A stretch of 64,000 nucleotides of DNA. Origin: Thioclava marina (GTDB lineage: Bacteria > Pseudomonadota > Alphaproteobacteria > Rhodobacterales > Rhodobacteraceae). A program made the position numbers and the translations under genes. Shown here one piece after another: positions 18,975 through 28,008 of the stretch (its first letter is position 1; every line of letters begins with the position of its first letter). The stretch is taken from contig NZ_MPZS01000003.1 of assembly GCF_002020135.1 (NCBI RefSeq), positions 310,001 through 374,000 on the forward strand, given 5' to 3'. The notes beneath the pieces were generated by a model. It ran no database searches, was not told the DNA's origin, and saw only the letters and a program-made list of their open reading frames with translations.

Positions 18975-19628
18975 TCAGCCGATCCCCAGACCGGTGAGCG
19001 CCGCACCCAACGTTTCGCGCGGAAGCATGACCAGCGCCGGGCCTTCGAGGGCGATATCGACCGCTCCGGTCGCGCGGTTCGACGTTCCAACCCGCTCCGA
19101 CGGCGTGAAGTCGATCCCGTCGAGCGGCCAATAGAGCCCCTTGGAGCGCGCCTTTACCTCGCCAAATGGAAACAATGACACGCGCGTGTCCTCTGCCAGA
19201 TCGAGCGAGAGCCGCGGCGGGCAACGGAAGATCACCTCTTCCTCGGCCAGCATCACCACGCGATGCGCGCTGCGGATCAGGTCGGTCATCGCCGCCAATG
19301 TGTGGTCGAGCCGCAACCCGGTGAACCCCAGCGCCAGAACGAATGGAGCCTCGATCAGCTGAAGGGATTTGGCGAAATCGGTGCTGTCCTGCTCTGCGAT
19401 GTGATGGACCCGCGCCCCGAGCCGCTCACGTGCGCCCTGCGAGAGCGAATCGAGATCGCCGATCACCGCCTCGGGTTCCAGCCCCATCGCAAGGGCGCGA
19501 TCGCCGCCGCCATCGGCCGCGACGAGGCACGGCGCGATTGTCAACGCTTCGTCAACATCGCTGTGCTTGATTGCCCCGGCGCCCAAGAGCGTGACCCCGG
19601 TGGATGAATGGACAATCCCGGTGAACAT
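18975..19628 (-). CDS. Thiamine diphosphokinase
   Basis: A 217-residue enzyme that pyrophosphorylates thiamine to thiamine diphosphate with ATP. Catalytic-domain motifs are visible: LVAADGGGDRAL (about 35), VIGDLDSL (about 55), STDFAKSLQ (about 82) and GLRLDHTLAAM (about 105). The C-terminal thiamine-binding domain follows. The start is uncertain: ATG at 19628 gives a family-like N-terminus but lacks a strong Shine-Dalgarno. The gene reads away from the giant acidic protein gene; the two share a 140-bp AT-richer promoter region. Confidence 0.88.
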   Translation of the reverse strand: MFTGIVHSSTGVTLLGAGAIKHSDVDEALTIAPCLVAADGGGDRALAMGLEPEAVIGDLDSLSQGARERLGARVHHIAEQDSTDFAKSLQLIEAPFVLALGFTGLRLDHTLAAMTDLIRSAHRVVMLAEEEVIFRCPPRLSLDLAEDTRVSLFPFGEVKARSKGLYWPLDGIDFTPSERVGTSNRATGAVDIALEGPALVMLPRETLGAALTGLGIG

Positions 19629-19769
19629 GCCATGATTGATGACGAATATGGCAAAGAAACGCAATCGAGACCGATAAAATACCTTTCAATTGCCATTATT
19701 CGTTCACGCGAAAGAACCAGTTGGCCCGGAAAGTGCGTTCAAAGAGGTCCAAATGAAAGCGAGTGGTCC

Positions 19770-22643
19770 ATGGTTGGTGCGAACAAGATCCTGACCGTAT
19801 CCTACGGCACCTTTTCGTGCACCCTGGAAGGGTTCGACGAGCCGTTCAACACGATGAAGGCGATTGCGGAATATTTCCGCGATCTGGCTGCCGACGACCG
19901 TTATTTCGGGGCCGAACCTCCGCAGCCCGACGCAGAGATGCTCCACCGCATCGCCGAGCGCGAGATCCAGCGCCGTGTCGAGGCGAAGATCCAGGAAAAC
20001 GGTGTTGTCCTGCGCGCCCAGGATACGCTGCTCGGCGCTCAGGCCGAGGCTGCGGAAGCGCCTGCCGCGCCCGTCGAGGAACCTCTTGTGACCGAAGCGC
20101 CCGTACCCGTCGCGGAGGAGCCCGCGCCGCAATCGGTTGCCGCCGAAGTCACGCCGGAACCCGCGCCCGAGGTCGCCCCGGCTGCGGGCGAGCCCGCCTC
20201 CGATTCCGTGGCCGCCAAGCTGCAACGCATCCGCGAGGCGGTGGCCCGTGCCCGTGCCGCCCAGACTGAAAGCTTCGCCGAAGAAGACGAACCCGCACCC
20301 GTGATGGAGCCCGAGGCCCTGCTGGGGCAGTTCGACGCGCAGACGCCTGCGGAATCCGAGGATTTCGGCTATGAGCTCGATATCTCGGGCCCGCTGAGCA
20401 TCGATGAGATTGCCGCGGATGAAGCGGAAGAGCTGTCCGGTCCGGTCGAAACCCCCGAAGCTGAAGCGGCGATCGAAGCGCCTGCCGTCTCGGTTGAAGC
20501 CGAAGAAGGAGTGATCGCGGAAGAGATCGCTCAAGCTGAAACCGCCGGGACGACGGTTGAGGCTGTGGCCGAAGACCAAGAGGAAGTCGTTGAAGAAACG
20601 GCTGAAGCCGCCGACGCCACCGATCCCGAGGCTGAGAAGCGCCAGGCGCTTCGCCGTGCCCGGCGCGCTGCCAAACGTCAGAAACGCATTGCTGCACTGA
20701 AGGCTATGGCCGAAGAGCTGTCCGAGGAAGAAGTCTCCGAGGATGAGGCCGTGCCGGCGCTCGAGATGGCCGAAGAGGCGCCCGAGGTCGAAGAAGCGCA
20801 GGTTACTCAAGAGGCTCCGGCGATCGAAGAGGCGGCTGAAGCCTTCAGCGTGCTTTCCGAAGAGCTTGTTGACGAAGAAGCTGTCGTGGATGACGCCTCT
20901 TCGGAAGAGGACCTCGCCGCCGAGGAGCCCGAACAGCTTTCCGAAGACGCGATCGAACCAGAAGAGATTTCCACAACGATTGATGAGATCGCGATCGAAC
21001 CAGAAGAGATCGCCGAAGCTCCTGCGGAAGAAGCCGCGGCCGAGACCCCGCCGCTGCGTGCGCGCGTGATCAAGGTGCGTCGCCGCGAGGCGGTCGCCGT
21101 GACCGAGGCCGCCGTTGCGGAAACGGCCGAAGCGGTCGTGGCGGAGCAGGACGAGGAAGAGGACGATCTCGCCGCGCGTCTCGCCGCCGAGTTGGGGGCC
21201 GAAGAGGAAGCGCAGGACAAAGCGCCGGTCATGGGCATGCCTGGCAGCCTCTCGCCCGAGGACGAAGAAGATCTGATGCGCGAGCTGGCCGCGCTCGAAG
21301 AGGATGACACCGCCGAGGCGCCTGCCGTCGAGGATGCCGAAATTGCGGCTGACATGCCCGAGATCGACCTTTCCGGCCTGAGCTTCGAGCCGATCGCTCA
21401 AGAGCCCGCTGAGGCCGAAATCGAGGCCGAAGTCGAGATCGTGGACGAGGCCGCCGAGGAAGAGGCGCCCGTCGCCGAAGTCGCCGCCGAAGTCGAGGAA
21501 ATCGAGGAAACGCTCGCCGGGATCGGCGATGTGATCGAGGCCGAAGATATCGCCGAACCGAAAGAGGCGCTGTTCACGGACGAAGCGAGCGAAGCGCAAG
21601 AGCCGGTCGTCGCGGAAGAAGAACATGCCGAGGCCGAGCAAGAGCCCGAAATGCTCTCGGAGGAGCCCGACGAAACCCCCTCGCGCCCGGACGTTCTGAT
21701 CCTGGGAGAGGCGCTCGCATCCGAGCCGGAGGAAGACGAAGTTACGTTCGATCACGAGGAAGATGCCGCAGAGCTTTCCGAAGAGATCGAGGCCGCAGCG
21801 GAAAAACTCGCAGAGGAAGACGCTGCACAGCAAGAGCCCGCGATCGCCGCGCGCGAAACCACGCCTCTGCCGCTCCCGCCGGTTTCGGAAGATGACCGCG
21901 AGGCCGAGATGTCGCGCCTTCTCGCCGAAGCTGACAAGCAGGCCAAGGGCGTCGAGACCCGTCGTCGTTTCTCCGCGATCGCCCATCTCAAGGCCGCCGT
22001 GGCCGCGACCGTTGCAGATCGCCTGGCCAAGGGGCAGGATACGGCCTCGGGCGGCGCGCCCGAATCCGATGCGAGCGAGCCTTACCGCGCCGATCTCACC
22101 CAGGCCGTGCGCCCGCGCCGCCCGGTGAACTCGGGGGAGACGCATTCGCGCCGCCCCGAGCCGATGCGCCCCGCGCCGCTCGTTCTGGTCTCCGAACAGC
22201 GCATCGATTCCGAGCCCGTTTCGGAAGCTCCGAGCGAAGAGGAAGCCCCCGTCGGCAAGACCCATGTGATCCGCCCGCGCCGCATCTCGGCCGCGCAGAT
22301 CGCCGCCGCCGAAGAGGCCGAAGTCGCGCCGATGGATCCGCAGCAGGCCACGAGCTTTACCGAATTCGCCGAAAGCCTCGGCACGCAGGGCCTGTCGGAC
22401 CTGCTCGAGGCCGCCGCCGCCTATACGGCTGCTGTCGAGGGGCGTCCGCATTTCTCGCCGCCGCAGATCATGCGCAAGCTCGCATCCTTCGAGGAAACCG
22501 CGGAAGTGCCGCGCGAAGAGCGGATGCGCGTCTTCGGTCGCCTGCTGCGCCAGGGCAAGATCACCAAGGTGAAGCGCGGTCAATACGCCATCACCGCGGC
22601 ATCGCGCTACTGGGACGAGGCGAAGATCGCGTCGAACCAGTAA
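19770..22643 (+). CDS. Giant acidic Ala/Glu-rich protein with conserved ends
   Basis: A 957-residue protein. Residues 1-90 are a compact domain beginning MVGANKILTVSYGTFSC with an IAEYFRDLAADDRYFG helix. Residues about 95-860 are almost entirely Ala, Glu, Pro, Val and Asp, hence very acidic and probably disordered. Residues about 865-957 fold again, with a winged-helix-like ending (FGRLLRQGKITKVKRGQYAI). Short basic islands interrupt the acid region, including three like VIRPRR. Homologues in Rhodobacterales are sometimes labelled CheA; no histidine kinase motifs are present. Start at 19770 is preceded by AGAGGTCC. Function unknown. Confidence 0.8.
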   Translation: MVGANKILTVSYGTFSCTLEGFDEPFNTMKAIAEYFRDLAADDRYFGAEPPQPDAEMLHRIAEREIQRRVEAKIQENGVVLRAQDTLLGAQAEAAEAPAAPVEEPLVTEAPVPVAEEPAPQSVAAEVTPEPAPEVAPAAGEPASDSVAAKLQRIREAVARARAAQTESFAEEDEPAPVMEPEALLGQFDAQTPAESEDFGYELDISGPLSIDEIAADEAEELSGPVETPEAEAAIEAPAVSVEAEEGVIAEEIAQAETAGTTVEAVAEDQEEVVEETAEAADATDPEAEKRQALRRARRAAKRQKRIAALKAMAEELSEEEVSEDEAVPALEMAEEAPEVEEAQVTQEAPAIEEAAEAFSVLSEELVDEEAVVDDASSEEDLAAEEPEQLSEDAIEPEEISTTIDEIAIEPEEIAEAPAEEAAAETPPLRARVIKVRRREAVAVTEAAVAETAEAVVAEQDEEEDDLAARLAAELGAEEEAQDKAPVMGMPGSLSPEDEEDLMRELAALEEDDTAEAPAVEDAEIAADMPEIDLSGLSFEPIAQEPAEAEIEAEVEIVDEAAEEEAPVAEVAAEVEEIEETLAGIGDVIEAEDIAEPKEALFTDEASEAQEPVVAEEEHAEAEQEPEMLSEEPDETPSRPDVLILGEALASEPEEDEVTFDHEEDAAELSEEIEAAAEKLAEEDAAQQEPAIAARETTPLPLPPVSEDDREAEMSRLLAEADKQAKGVETRRRFSAIAHLKAAVAATVADRLAKGQDTASGGAPESDASEPYRADLTQAVRPRRPVNSGETHSRRPEPMRPAPLVLVSEQRIDSEPVSEAPSEEEAPVGKTHVIRPRRISAAQIAAAEEAEVAPMDPQQATSFTEFAESLGTQGLSDLLEAAAAYTAAVEGRPHFSPPQIMRKLASFEETAEVPREERMRVFGRLLRQGKITKVKRGQYAITAASRYWDEAKIASNQ

Positions 22644-22665
22644 GCGCGGAGAATGAGATTGAAAA

Positions 22666-22694
22666 CGGGCGGTCCCGAGGGGCCGCCCGCTTTC
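22666..22694 (+). terminator. Terminator after the acidic protein gene
   Basis: Stem CGGGCGGTCCC / GGGGCCGCCCG (one G-T wobble) with a two-base tip, followed by CTTTCG. It lies 20 bases after the stop codon. Confidence 0.75.
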
Positions 22695-22814
22695 GTTCAA
22701 GAGATGCGTGGCTCGCTTGCGCCCGACGCCGGTCAAGCCGTTGCGGCAGAGGTCAAGCCAACTGGGTCACGAGATGACGCGACCCGAAGGCAGGTTAGGG
22801 CAGGAGCCCCGCCC

Positions 22815-23051
22815 TCACTCTTTCGGCGCGTCGGGATCTTCCTTGCCGACCCCGGTGAAGATCGGCTTGAGCGGGAGGATCCACAAAATCCCGAGCCCGT
22901 TATAGACGCAGAACTCGGCCCAGATCGGCAGCCGGCCCCAGCGCGCGCCCGCCCAGTTCACCACCGTGACGGCAATGACGATATAGGCGGGCAGGCCCAC
23001 GACGAGGGCCAGAACCGACAGTCGGCGGCGGGCCTTGTAGCTCAGCGCCAT
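22815..23051 (-). CDS. DUF2842 small inner-membrane protein
   Basis: A 78-residue protein with two transmembrane helices (about 10-32 and 44-64) and an acidic tail, matching DUF2842. It starts four bases after the purA stop on the same strand, so the two are probably co-transcribed. Function unknown. Confidence 0.85.
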   Translation of the reverse strand: MALSYKARRRLSVLALVVGLPAYIVIAVTVVNWAGARWGRLPIWAEFCVYNGLGILWILPLKPIFTGVGKEDPDAPKE

Positions 23052-23055
23052 CGGA

Positions 23056-24351
23056 TCAGTCCGCGAAGGGATCGGTCACGAGGATCGTGTCGTCACGCTC
23101 CGGCGAGGTCGAAAGCATCGCAACGGGGCAGTCGATCAGTTCTTCGACCCGGCGCACATATTTGATCGCCGCGGCCGGAAGATCGGCCCAGCTGCGCGCG
23201 CCCTCCGTGGATTCGCTCCAGCCTTCGATCTCTTCATAGACCGGCACGCAGCGGCTTTGCTCTTCTGCCGCTGTAGGCAGGTAATCGAGACGCTTGCCGT
23301 CGAGGTCGTAGCCCACGCAGATCTTGATCGTCTCGAACCCGTCGAGCACGTCGAGCTTGGTCAGCGCAATGCCGTTCACACCCGAGATCGCGCAGGTCTG
23401 GCGCACCAGAGCCGCGTCGAACCAGCCGCAGCGGCGCTTGCGGCCGGTGACGGTGCCGAATTCATGACCGCGCGTGCCGAGGCGCTCGCCGTCGGCGTCG
23501 TCGAGTTCGCTCGGGAAGGGGCCTTCGCCGACGCGCGTCGTGTAGGCTTTGACGATGCCGAGGACGAAATCGATCGCGCCCGGCCCCATGCCGGTGCCCG
23601 CCGCCGCCTGACCCGCGACCACGTTCGAGGACGTGACGAAGGGATAGGTGCCGAAATCGATATCGAGAAGCGAGCCCTGCGCGCCCTCGAAAAGGATCCG
23701 TTTGCCCTGCTTGCGCTTCTCGTTGAGCACTTTCCAGACGGGAGCTGCGTATTTCAGGATCTCGGGGGCGATTTCCTTGAGCTGCGCGATCAGCGCGTCG
23801 CGGTCGATCGGCTCGATGCCGAGACCCTTGCGCAGCGGATCGTGGTGCTGGAGCGCGCGGTCGACGCGTGCGATCAGCGTCGCCTCGTCGGCCAGATCGG
23901 CCACGCGCACCGAACGGCGGCCCACCTTGTCCTCATAGGCCGGGCCGATGCCGCGGCCGGTCGTGCCGATCTTGGTGCCCTTCGAGGCCGCTTCCTCGCG
24001 GGCGCGGTCGAGCTCACCGTGAATCGGCAGGATCAGCGGCGTGTTCTCCGCGATCATCAGCGTCTCGGGCGTGATCTCGACGCCTTGTTCGCGGATCTTC
24101 TCGATCTCCTTGAGAAGGTGGAACGGGTCGAGCACGACACCGTTGCCGATCACCGAGAGCTTGCCGCCGCGCACCACGCCCGAAGGCAGCGCGTTGAGCT
24201 TGTAGACCTTGCCGTCGATCACCAGCGTATGGCCCGCGTTATGTCCACCCTGAAAACGCGCGATCACGTCCGCGCGTTCGGACAGCCAGTCCACGATCTT
24301 GCCTTTCCCCTCGTCACCCCATTGGGCGCCGACGACGACGACATTGGCCAT
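23056..24351 (-). CDS. purA: Adenylosuccinate synthetase
   Basis: A 431-residue enzyme that joins IMP and aspartate with GTP hydrolysis, the first committed step to AMP. The GTP loop GDEGKGK is at residues 12-18. [11 protein letters not shown], the adenylosuccinate-binding [13 protein letters not shown] and the GTP base-recognition TKLD segment ([10 protein letters not shown]) are intact. Normal length. Followed by the DUF2842 gene. Confidence 0.97.
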   Translation of the reverse strand: MANVVVVGAQWGDEGKGKIVDWLSERADVIARFQGGHNAGHTLVIDGKVYKLNALPSGVVRGGKLSVIGNGVVLDPFHLLKEIEKIREQGVEITPETLMIAENTPLILPIHGELDRAREEAASKGTKIGTTGRGIGPAYEDKVGRRSVRVADLADEATLIARVDRALQHHDPLRKGLGIEPIDRDALIAQLKEIAPEILKYAAPVWKVLNEKRKQGKRILFEGAQGSLLDIDFGTYPFVTSSNVVAGQAAAGTGMGPGAIDFVLGIVKAYTTRVGEGPFPSELDDADGERLGTRGHEFGTVTGRKRRCGWFDAALVRQTCAISGVNGIALTKLDVLDGFETIKICVGYDLDGKRLDYLPTAAEEQSRCVPVYEEIEGWSESTEGARSWADLPAAAIKYVRRVEELIDCPVAMLSTSPERDDTILVTDPFAD

Positions 24352-24476
24352 TGCTCTCTCCTTGGCAGGTATGAAACCGCGCGAGGTATAGCGGCTCGGC
24401 GCGCGGGGCGAAAGCCCGCATTTCTGTGGAGGCGTCGGGCGCGTCTTGCCCGGCCGGTGCGCGGGTGTCGCCTGCG

Positions 24477-24512
24477 GGAGCCTCCGGCGGGGATATTTGG
24501 ACCAAGAGGAAG
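24477..24512 (+). repeat. Diverged half-copy of the dispersed palindromic element
   Basis: This 36-base stretch (GGAGCCTCC ... GATATTTGGACCAAGAGGAAG) aligns with the left arm of the large palindrome at 43.7 kb with a handful of substitutions. It sits in the divergent purA/secG intergenic region. Confidence 0.6.
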
Positions 24513-24646
24513 GGGCGGGGGCTCCGGAAACGGGAACTGCGCGGATTTGACCCCGCGAAATCCGAAAAACGGGCAGACCGGCCTTGCGCCTTTTGCCTCA
24601 TCCGCCTAGATAGGCGCGTCGCAAGAAAGAAGGCCCGGACCCGTTC

Positions 24647-25105
24647 ATGGAAAACGTCGTTCTCTCGATCCATCTGATCCTCGCACTGCTGCTGATTGGC
24701 GTGGTGCTGCTGCAACGCTCCGAAGGGGGTGGTCTCGGCATGGGATCTTCGAGCAGCTCGAGCGGTGTGGGCGGGTTGATGACCGGTCGCCAGGCCGCCA
24801 ACGCGCTGACCCGCGTGACCTGGATCCTCGCCGCCGGTTTCTTCGCGACGTCGGTGACGCTGACCGTTCTGGCCGCGCAGAAGGCGCGCAACGAGTCGGT
24901 CGTCGACAGCGCCACCACCGAGCAGAGCGCGCCGGCAGCAACTGCGCCCGCGACGCCCGCAAACGACGCCCCGGCGACCCCGCCCGCGCTTGATGTGGTG
25001 ATGCCGCCTGCGCCGAGCGGGTCGGAGGCCTCGACCGGCGGCACTTCGGGCGAAACCACCACCGAGACGCCTGCCGGCCCGGTAACGCCGCCTGCGTCCA
25101 ACTGA
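24647..25105 (+). CDS. secG: Preprotein translocase subunit SecG
   Basis: A 152-residue SecYEG channel subunit. Two transmembrane helices (about 4-24 and 55-77) flank the conserved Gly/Ser loop (SEGGGLGMGSS). The tail (about 85-152) is a long Ala/Thr/Pro-rich, low-complexity cytosolic extension, as in many alphaproteobacteria. Upstream of pyrG in the same direction; 169 bp and the pyrG leader lie between them. Confidence 0.93.
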   Translation: MENVVLSIHLILALLLIGVVLLQRSEGGGLGMGSSSSSSGVGGLMTGRQAANALTRVTWILAAGFFATSVTLTVLAAQKARNESVVDSATTEQSAPAATAPATPANDAPATPPALDVVMPPAPSGSEASTGGTSGETTTETPAGPVTPPASN

Positions 25106-25210
25106 TCCAGCACACTGGGCGAGCCACAAGCGATTGAGGCTCTCCGCTTTCTTAACCCAATAGCTTGCGGTCCGGTTGCGGGCGGGCCGCGAATCGTGTA
25201 AGCATTAAAT

Positions 25211-25274
25211 CCCGTGATCCTGACCTTCCTCGGTCAGGGAAACCTTTCGAATTTCGCAGATCACGGGGGTCTTC
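25211..25274 (+). promoter_or_regulatory. Structured leader that may hide the pyrG ribosome-binding site
   Basis: A perfect 9-bp outer stem (CCCGTGATC at 25211 with GATCACGGG at 25259) encloses an inner 6-bp hairpin (CTGACC / GGTCAG at 25220-25237). The right outer arm overlaps the G-rich Shine-Dalgarno (GGGGG, 25265-25269) five bases before the pyrG ATG. If it forms, it would block initiation. Ligand and regulatory role are unknown. Confidence 0.55.
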
Positions 25275-26918
25275 ATGGCACGTTATGTCTTCATTACCGG
25301 CGGCGTCGTCTCGTCGCTCGGAAAGGGCTTGGCATCGGCCGCCCTGGGGGCATTGCTGCAAGCGCGCGGCTTCTCGGTCAGGCTGCGCAAGCTCGACCCT
25401 TACCTGAATGTCGATCCCGGCACGATGTCGCCGTTCGAGCATGGCGAAGTGTTCGTCACCGATGACGGGGCCGAGACCGATCTCGACCTGGGTCATTACG
25501 AACGTTTCACCGGCGTGTCCGCGCGCAAGACCGACTCGATCTCCTCGGGGCGGATCTACACCAACGTGCTCGAGAAGGAGCGTCGCGGTGAATACCTTGG
25601 CAAGACGATCCAGGTGATCCCGCACGTCACCAACGAGATCAAGGACTGGATCTCGGTCGGCGACGACGAGGTCGATTTCATGCTGTGTGAGATCGGCGGC
25701 ACCGTCGGCGATATCGAGGGGCTGCCTTTCTTCGAAGCGATCCGCCAATTTGCGCAGGATCGTCCGCGCGGCCAGGTGATCTTCATGCACCTTACGCTGC
25801 TGCCCTATCTGGCGGCCTCGGGCGAGTTGAAGACCAAGCCCACGCAGCACTCGGTCAAGGAGCTGCGCTCGATCGGCCTTCAGCCCGACGTGCTGGTCTG
25901 CCGCTCCGAGCAGCCGATCCCGGACAAGGAACGCGCCAAGATCGCGCTGTTCTGTAACGTGCGCCCCGATGCCGTGATCCCGGCCTATGACCTGAAGTCG
26001 ATCTACGAGGCCCCGCTGGCCTATCACCGCGTCGGTCTCGATCAGGCGGTGCTGGACGCCTTCGGTATCTCGCCCGCGCCGAAGCCCGACATGAGCCGCT
26101 GGGAAGACGTGATGGACCGCCTCGACAATGCCGAGGGCGAAGTGCGCGTCGCGATCGTGGGCAAATATGTCCAGCTTGAAGATGCCTACAAGTCGATCGC
26201 CGAGGCGCTGACCCATGGTGGTATGGCGAACCGCGTCCGGGTGAAGGCGGAATGGATCGACGCCGAGATCTTCGAGCATGAAGACCCCGCGCCCTATCTG
26301 GAGAATTATCACGCGATCCTCGTGCCCGGCGGCTTCGGCGAGCGCGGCACCGAAGGCAAGATCCGCGCGGCGCAGTTTGCGCGCGAGAAGGGCGTGCCCT
26401 ATCTGGGGATCTGTCTCGGGATGCAGATGGCGGTGATCGAGGCCGCGCGCAACCTCGCCGGCGTCAAGGATGCAGGTTCGGAAGAGTTCGATCACGAGGC
26501 GGGCAAGAAACGCTTCACCCCCGTCGTCTACCACCTCAAGGAATGGGTGCAGGGCAATCACCGCGTCGAGCGCAAGGTGACCGACGACAAGGGCGGTACG
26601 ATGCGCCTGGGCGCCTATTCGGCCGCGCTCAAGGAGGGCTCGAAGGTCGCCGAGGTCTACGGCTCGACCGATATCGAGGAGCGCCACCGCCACCGCTACG
26701 AGGTCGATATCAAGTATCGCGAACCGCTGGAGAGCTGCGGCCTGACCTTCTCGGGGATGTCCCCCGACGGCCGCCTGCCCGAGATCGTCGAGCACAAGGG
26801 ACATCCGTGGTTCATCGGTGTGCAGTTCCACCCCGAACTGAAATCCAAACCCTTCGCGCCGCACCCTCTGTTCGCGGGCTTCATCAAGGCCGCGCTGGAG
26901 CAAAGCCGCCTCGTCTGA
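25275..26918 (+). CDS. pyrG: CTP synthase
   Basis: A 547-residue enzyme that makes CTP from UTP, ATP and glutamine. The synthetase domain (1-270) begins [17 protein letters not shown] with the P-loop. The class I glutaminase domain (about 295-545) has nucleophile C380 in YLGICLGM and the His/Glu pair in QFHPELKS. Complete, no missing residues. A hairpin terminator follows. Confidence 0.97.
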   Translation: MARYVFITGGVVSSLGKGLASAALGALLQARGFSVRLRKLDPYLNVDPGTMSPFEHGEVFVTDDGAETDLDLGHYERFTGVSARKTDSISSGRIYTNVLEKERRGEYLGKTIQVIPHVTNEIKDWISVGDDEVDFMLCEIGGTVGDIEGLPFFEAIRQFAQDRPRGQVIFMHLTLLPYLAASGELKTKPTQHSVKELRSIGLQPDVLVCRSEQPIPDKERAKIALFCNVRPDAVIPAYDLKSIYEAPLAYHRVGLDQAVLDAFGISPAPKPDMSRWEDVMDRLDNAEGEVRVAIVGKYVQLEDAYKSIAEALTHGGMANRVRVKAEWIDAEIFEHEDPAPYLENYHAILVPGGFGERGTEGKIRAAQFAREKGVPYLGICLGMQMAVIEAARNLAGVKDAGSEEFDHEAGKKRFTPVVYHLKEWVQGNHRVERKVTDDKGGTMRLGAYSAALKEGSKVAEVYGSTDIEERHRHRYEVDIKYREPLESCGLTFSGMSPDGRLPEIVEHKGHPWFIGVQFHPELKSKPFAPHPLFAGFIKAALEQSRLV

Positions 26919-26937
26919 GCTGGCAGCGACATGCAGC

Positions 26938-26976
26938 AAAAGGGGCGATCGCAGCGATGCGGTCGCCCTTTTCCTT
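26938..26976 (+). terminator. Terminator after pyrG
   Basis: An imperfect stem AAAAGGGGCGATCGC / GCGGTCGCCCTTTT with one bulge, ending in TTTTCCTTTT, 20 bases after the stop. Confidence 0.8.
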
Positions 26977-27038
26977 TTCGTCCTTGGCGGCAGGTCGAAA
27001 CAAAGAGGACTTCAACGATCTCCAGCATATCAAACTAA

Positions 27039-27619
27039 GTGCGTGCCAATCCTCCCGCGGCGCCCCATGGCGCGCTGGGAGAACTCGATACCGGCACAAA
27101 GAGAAATTTCGAGATCGCCGTCGGCTATCAGCTCGACCCGAACCTTCCGGTCGAGGTGAGCTATGCGAATATGATTATGGCGACACCGACTGGGGAACCG
27201 ATTTTTCCGGCACCTACAGCTTTGCAAGTGCAACGCCTTTCTCGGGCAAATTCTCGTCGGATATGCTCTTTGTCGGCGTGAACTACTTGCAGGATTTCGC
27301 ACCCAACTGGAACCGGCAATTCGGCGTGGCGGTCGGCGTGTCGCGCACCAAGTTCCACCGCGCCACGGAAGGGACCTATGCAGAAGTTCGGCCCACCGCA
27401 CAGAGGTAGTCTGCCCATAAGGTGAGCGCCGGTCTCGGCTACAAGCTGAGCGAGCACATCAAGGTGCTGGGCAATGTCGGTCTGGTGAGCCTAGGCCGCT
27501 TCGAATCCGCCAAGCAACGGGATGGGGACTGGAGCGCCACCCCGAACCCGAACGCGCCCCAAAAGTTCGACACGAATCTTCAGCCCGTCGTCAGTCTCGG
27601 CCTGTCCCACACGTTCTGA
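27039..27619 (+). pseudogene. Broken outer-membrane beta-barrel protein gene
   Basis: Coding-like sequence runs through two frames. One gives FEIAVGYQLDPNLPVEVSYAN up to about 27175; another continues DTDWGTDFSGTYSF, DMLFVGVNYLQDF and FGVAVGVSRTKF, meets a TAG at 27407, then resumes as SAGLGYKLSEHIKVLG and ends QPVVSLGLSHTF. Alternating hydrophobic strands and a terminal Phe are outer-membrane barrel traits. No signal peptide is present, so the 5' end is missing too. At least one frameshift, one stop and a truncation are needed to explain it, unless the stop is a sequencing error. Confidence 0.7.
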
Positions 27620-27833
27620 TCGGCTGACTGCCCGGACAATCCCGCCCCGAGCCGATGCGCTTCGGGGGACGCCTTGTCTTGCGGCATCGGCCTGAGAGGG
27701 GTGCCCCTCGACAGGCAACGCGCCAAGGCTTTCAACCGTTGGCTTCGAGCAAACGTCGCAAATTCAGACTGCGCGCCCAAAACGCTTTAAAGTCAGCGCG
27801 TTGCACGGAAGCTATGCTCTGCAAAAGGAGAGA

Positions 27834-27908
27834 TGGCTGGGGCGGTAGGATTCGAACCTACGGTGCGCGGTACCAAAAACCGGTGCCTTACCACTTGGCT
27901 ACGCCCCA
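27834..27908 (-). tRNA. tRNA-Gln (anticodon TTG)
   Basis: The minus strand folds as a 75-nt tRNA with encoded CCA. The acceptor stem TGGGGCG pairs with CGCCCCA. The anticodon loop is TTTTGGT (anticodon TTG) and the T arm carries GGTTCGAATCC. The anticodon arm resembles the E. coli glutamine tRNA. Confidence 0.95.
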
Positions 27909-28008
27909 ACGTGGAGCGGTGTTTAGCCAAGCTCGGGCGGGGCTTCAAGAGGAAAATCGGAAGAAATTTCGATTGCGTGCAGATCGGCTCTCGGGCAGGA
28001 GGCGGGGC

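Noticed and set aside
20640-20720. A histidine kinase or CheA module in the acidic protein
   Set aside because: No H-box, N-box or G-box is visible; the label on homologues appears to be a misannotation.
19704-22736. A 1010-codon open frame on the minus strand opposite the acidic protein gene
   Set aside because: It is the mirror of the GC-rich Ala/Glu codon pattern, rich in Arg, Gly, Leu and Phe without domains; the plus-strand protein has conserved-looking ends and a good start.
25152-26939. A 595-codon open frame antisense to pyrG
   Set aside because: Fully inside an unmistakable CTP synthase gene; Asp/His/Arg-rich composition is the usual shadow of third-position GC.
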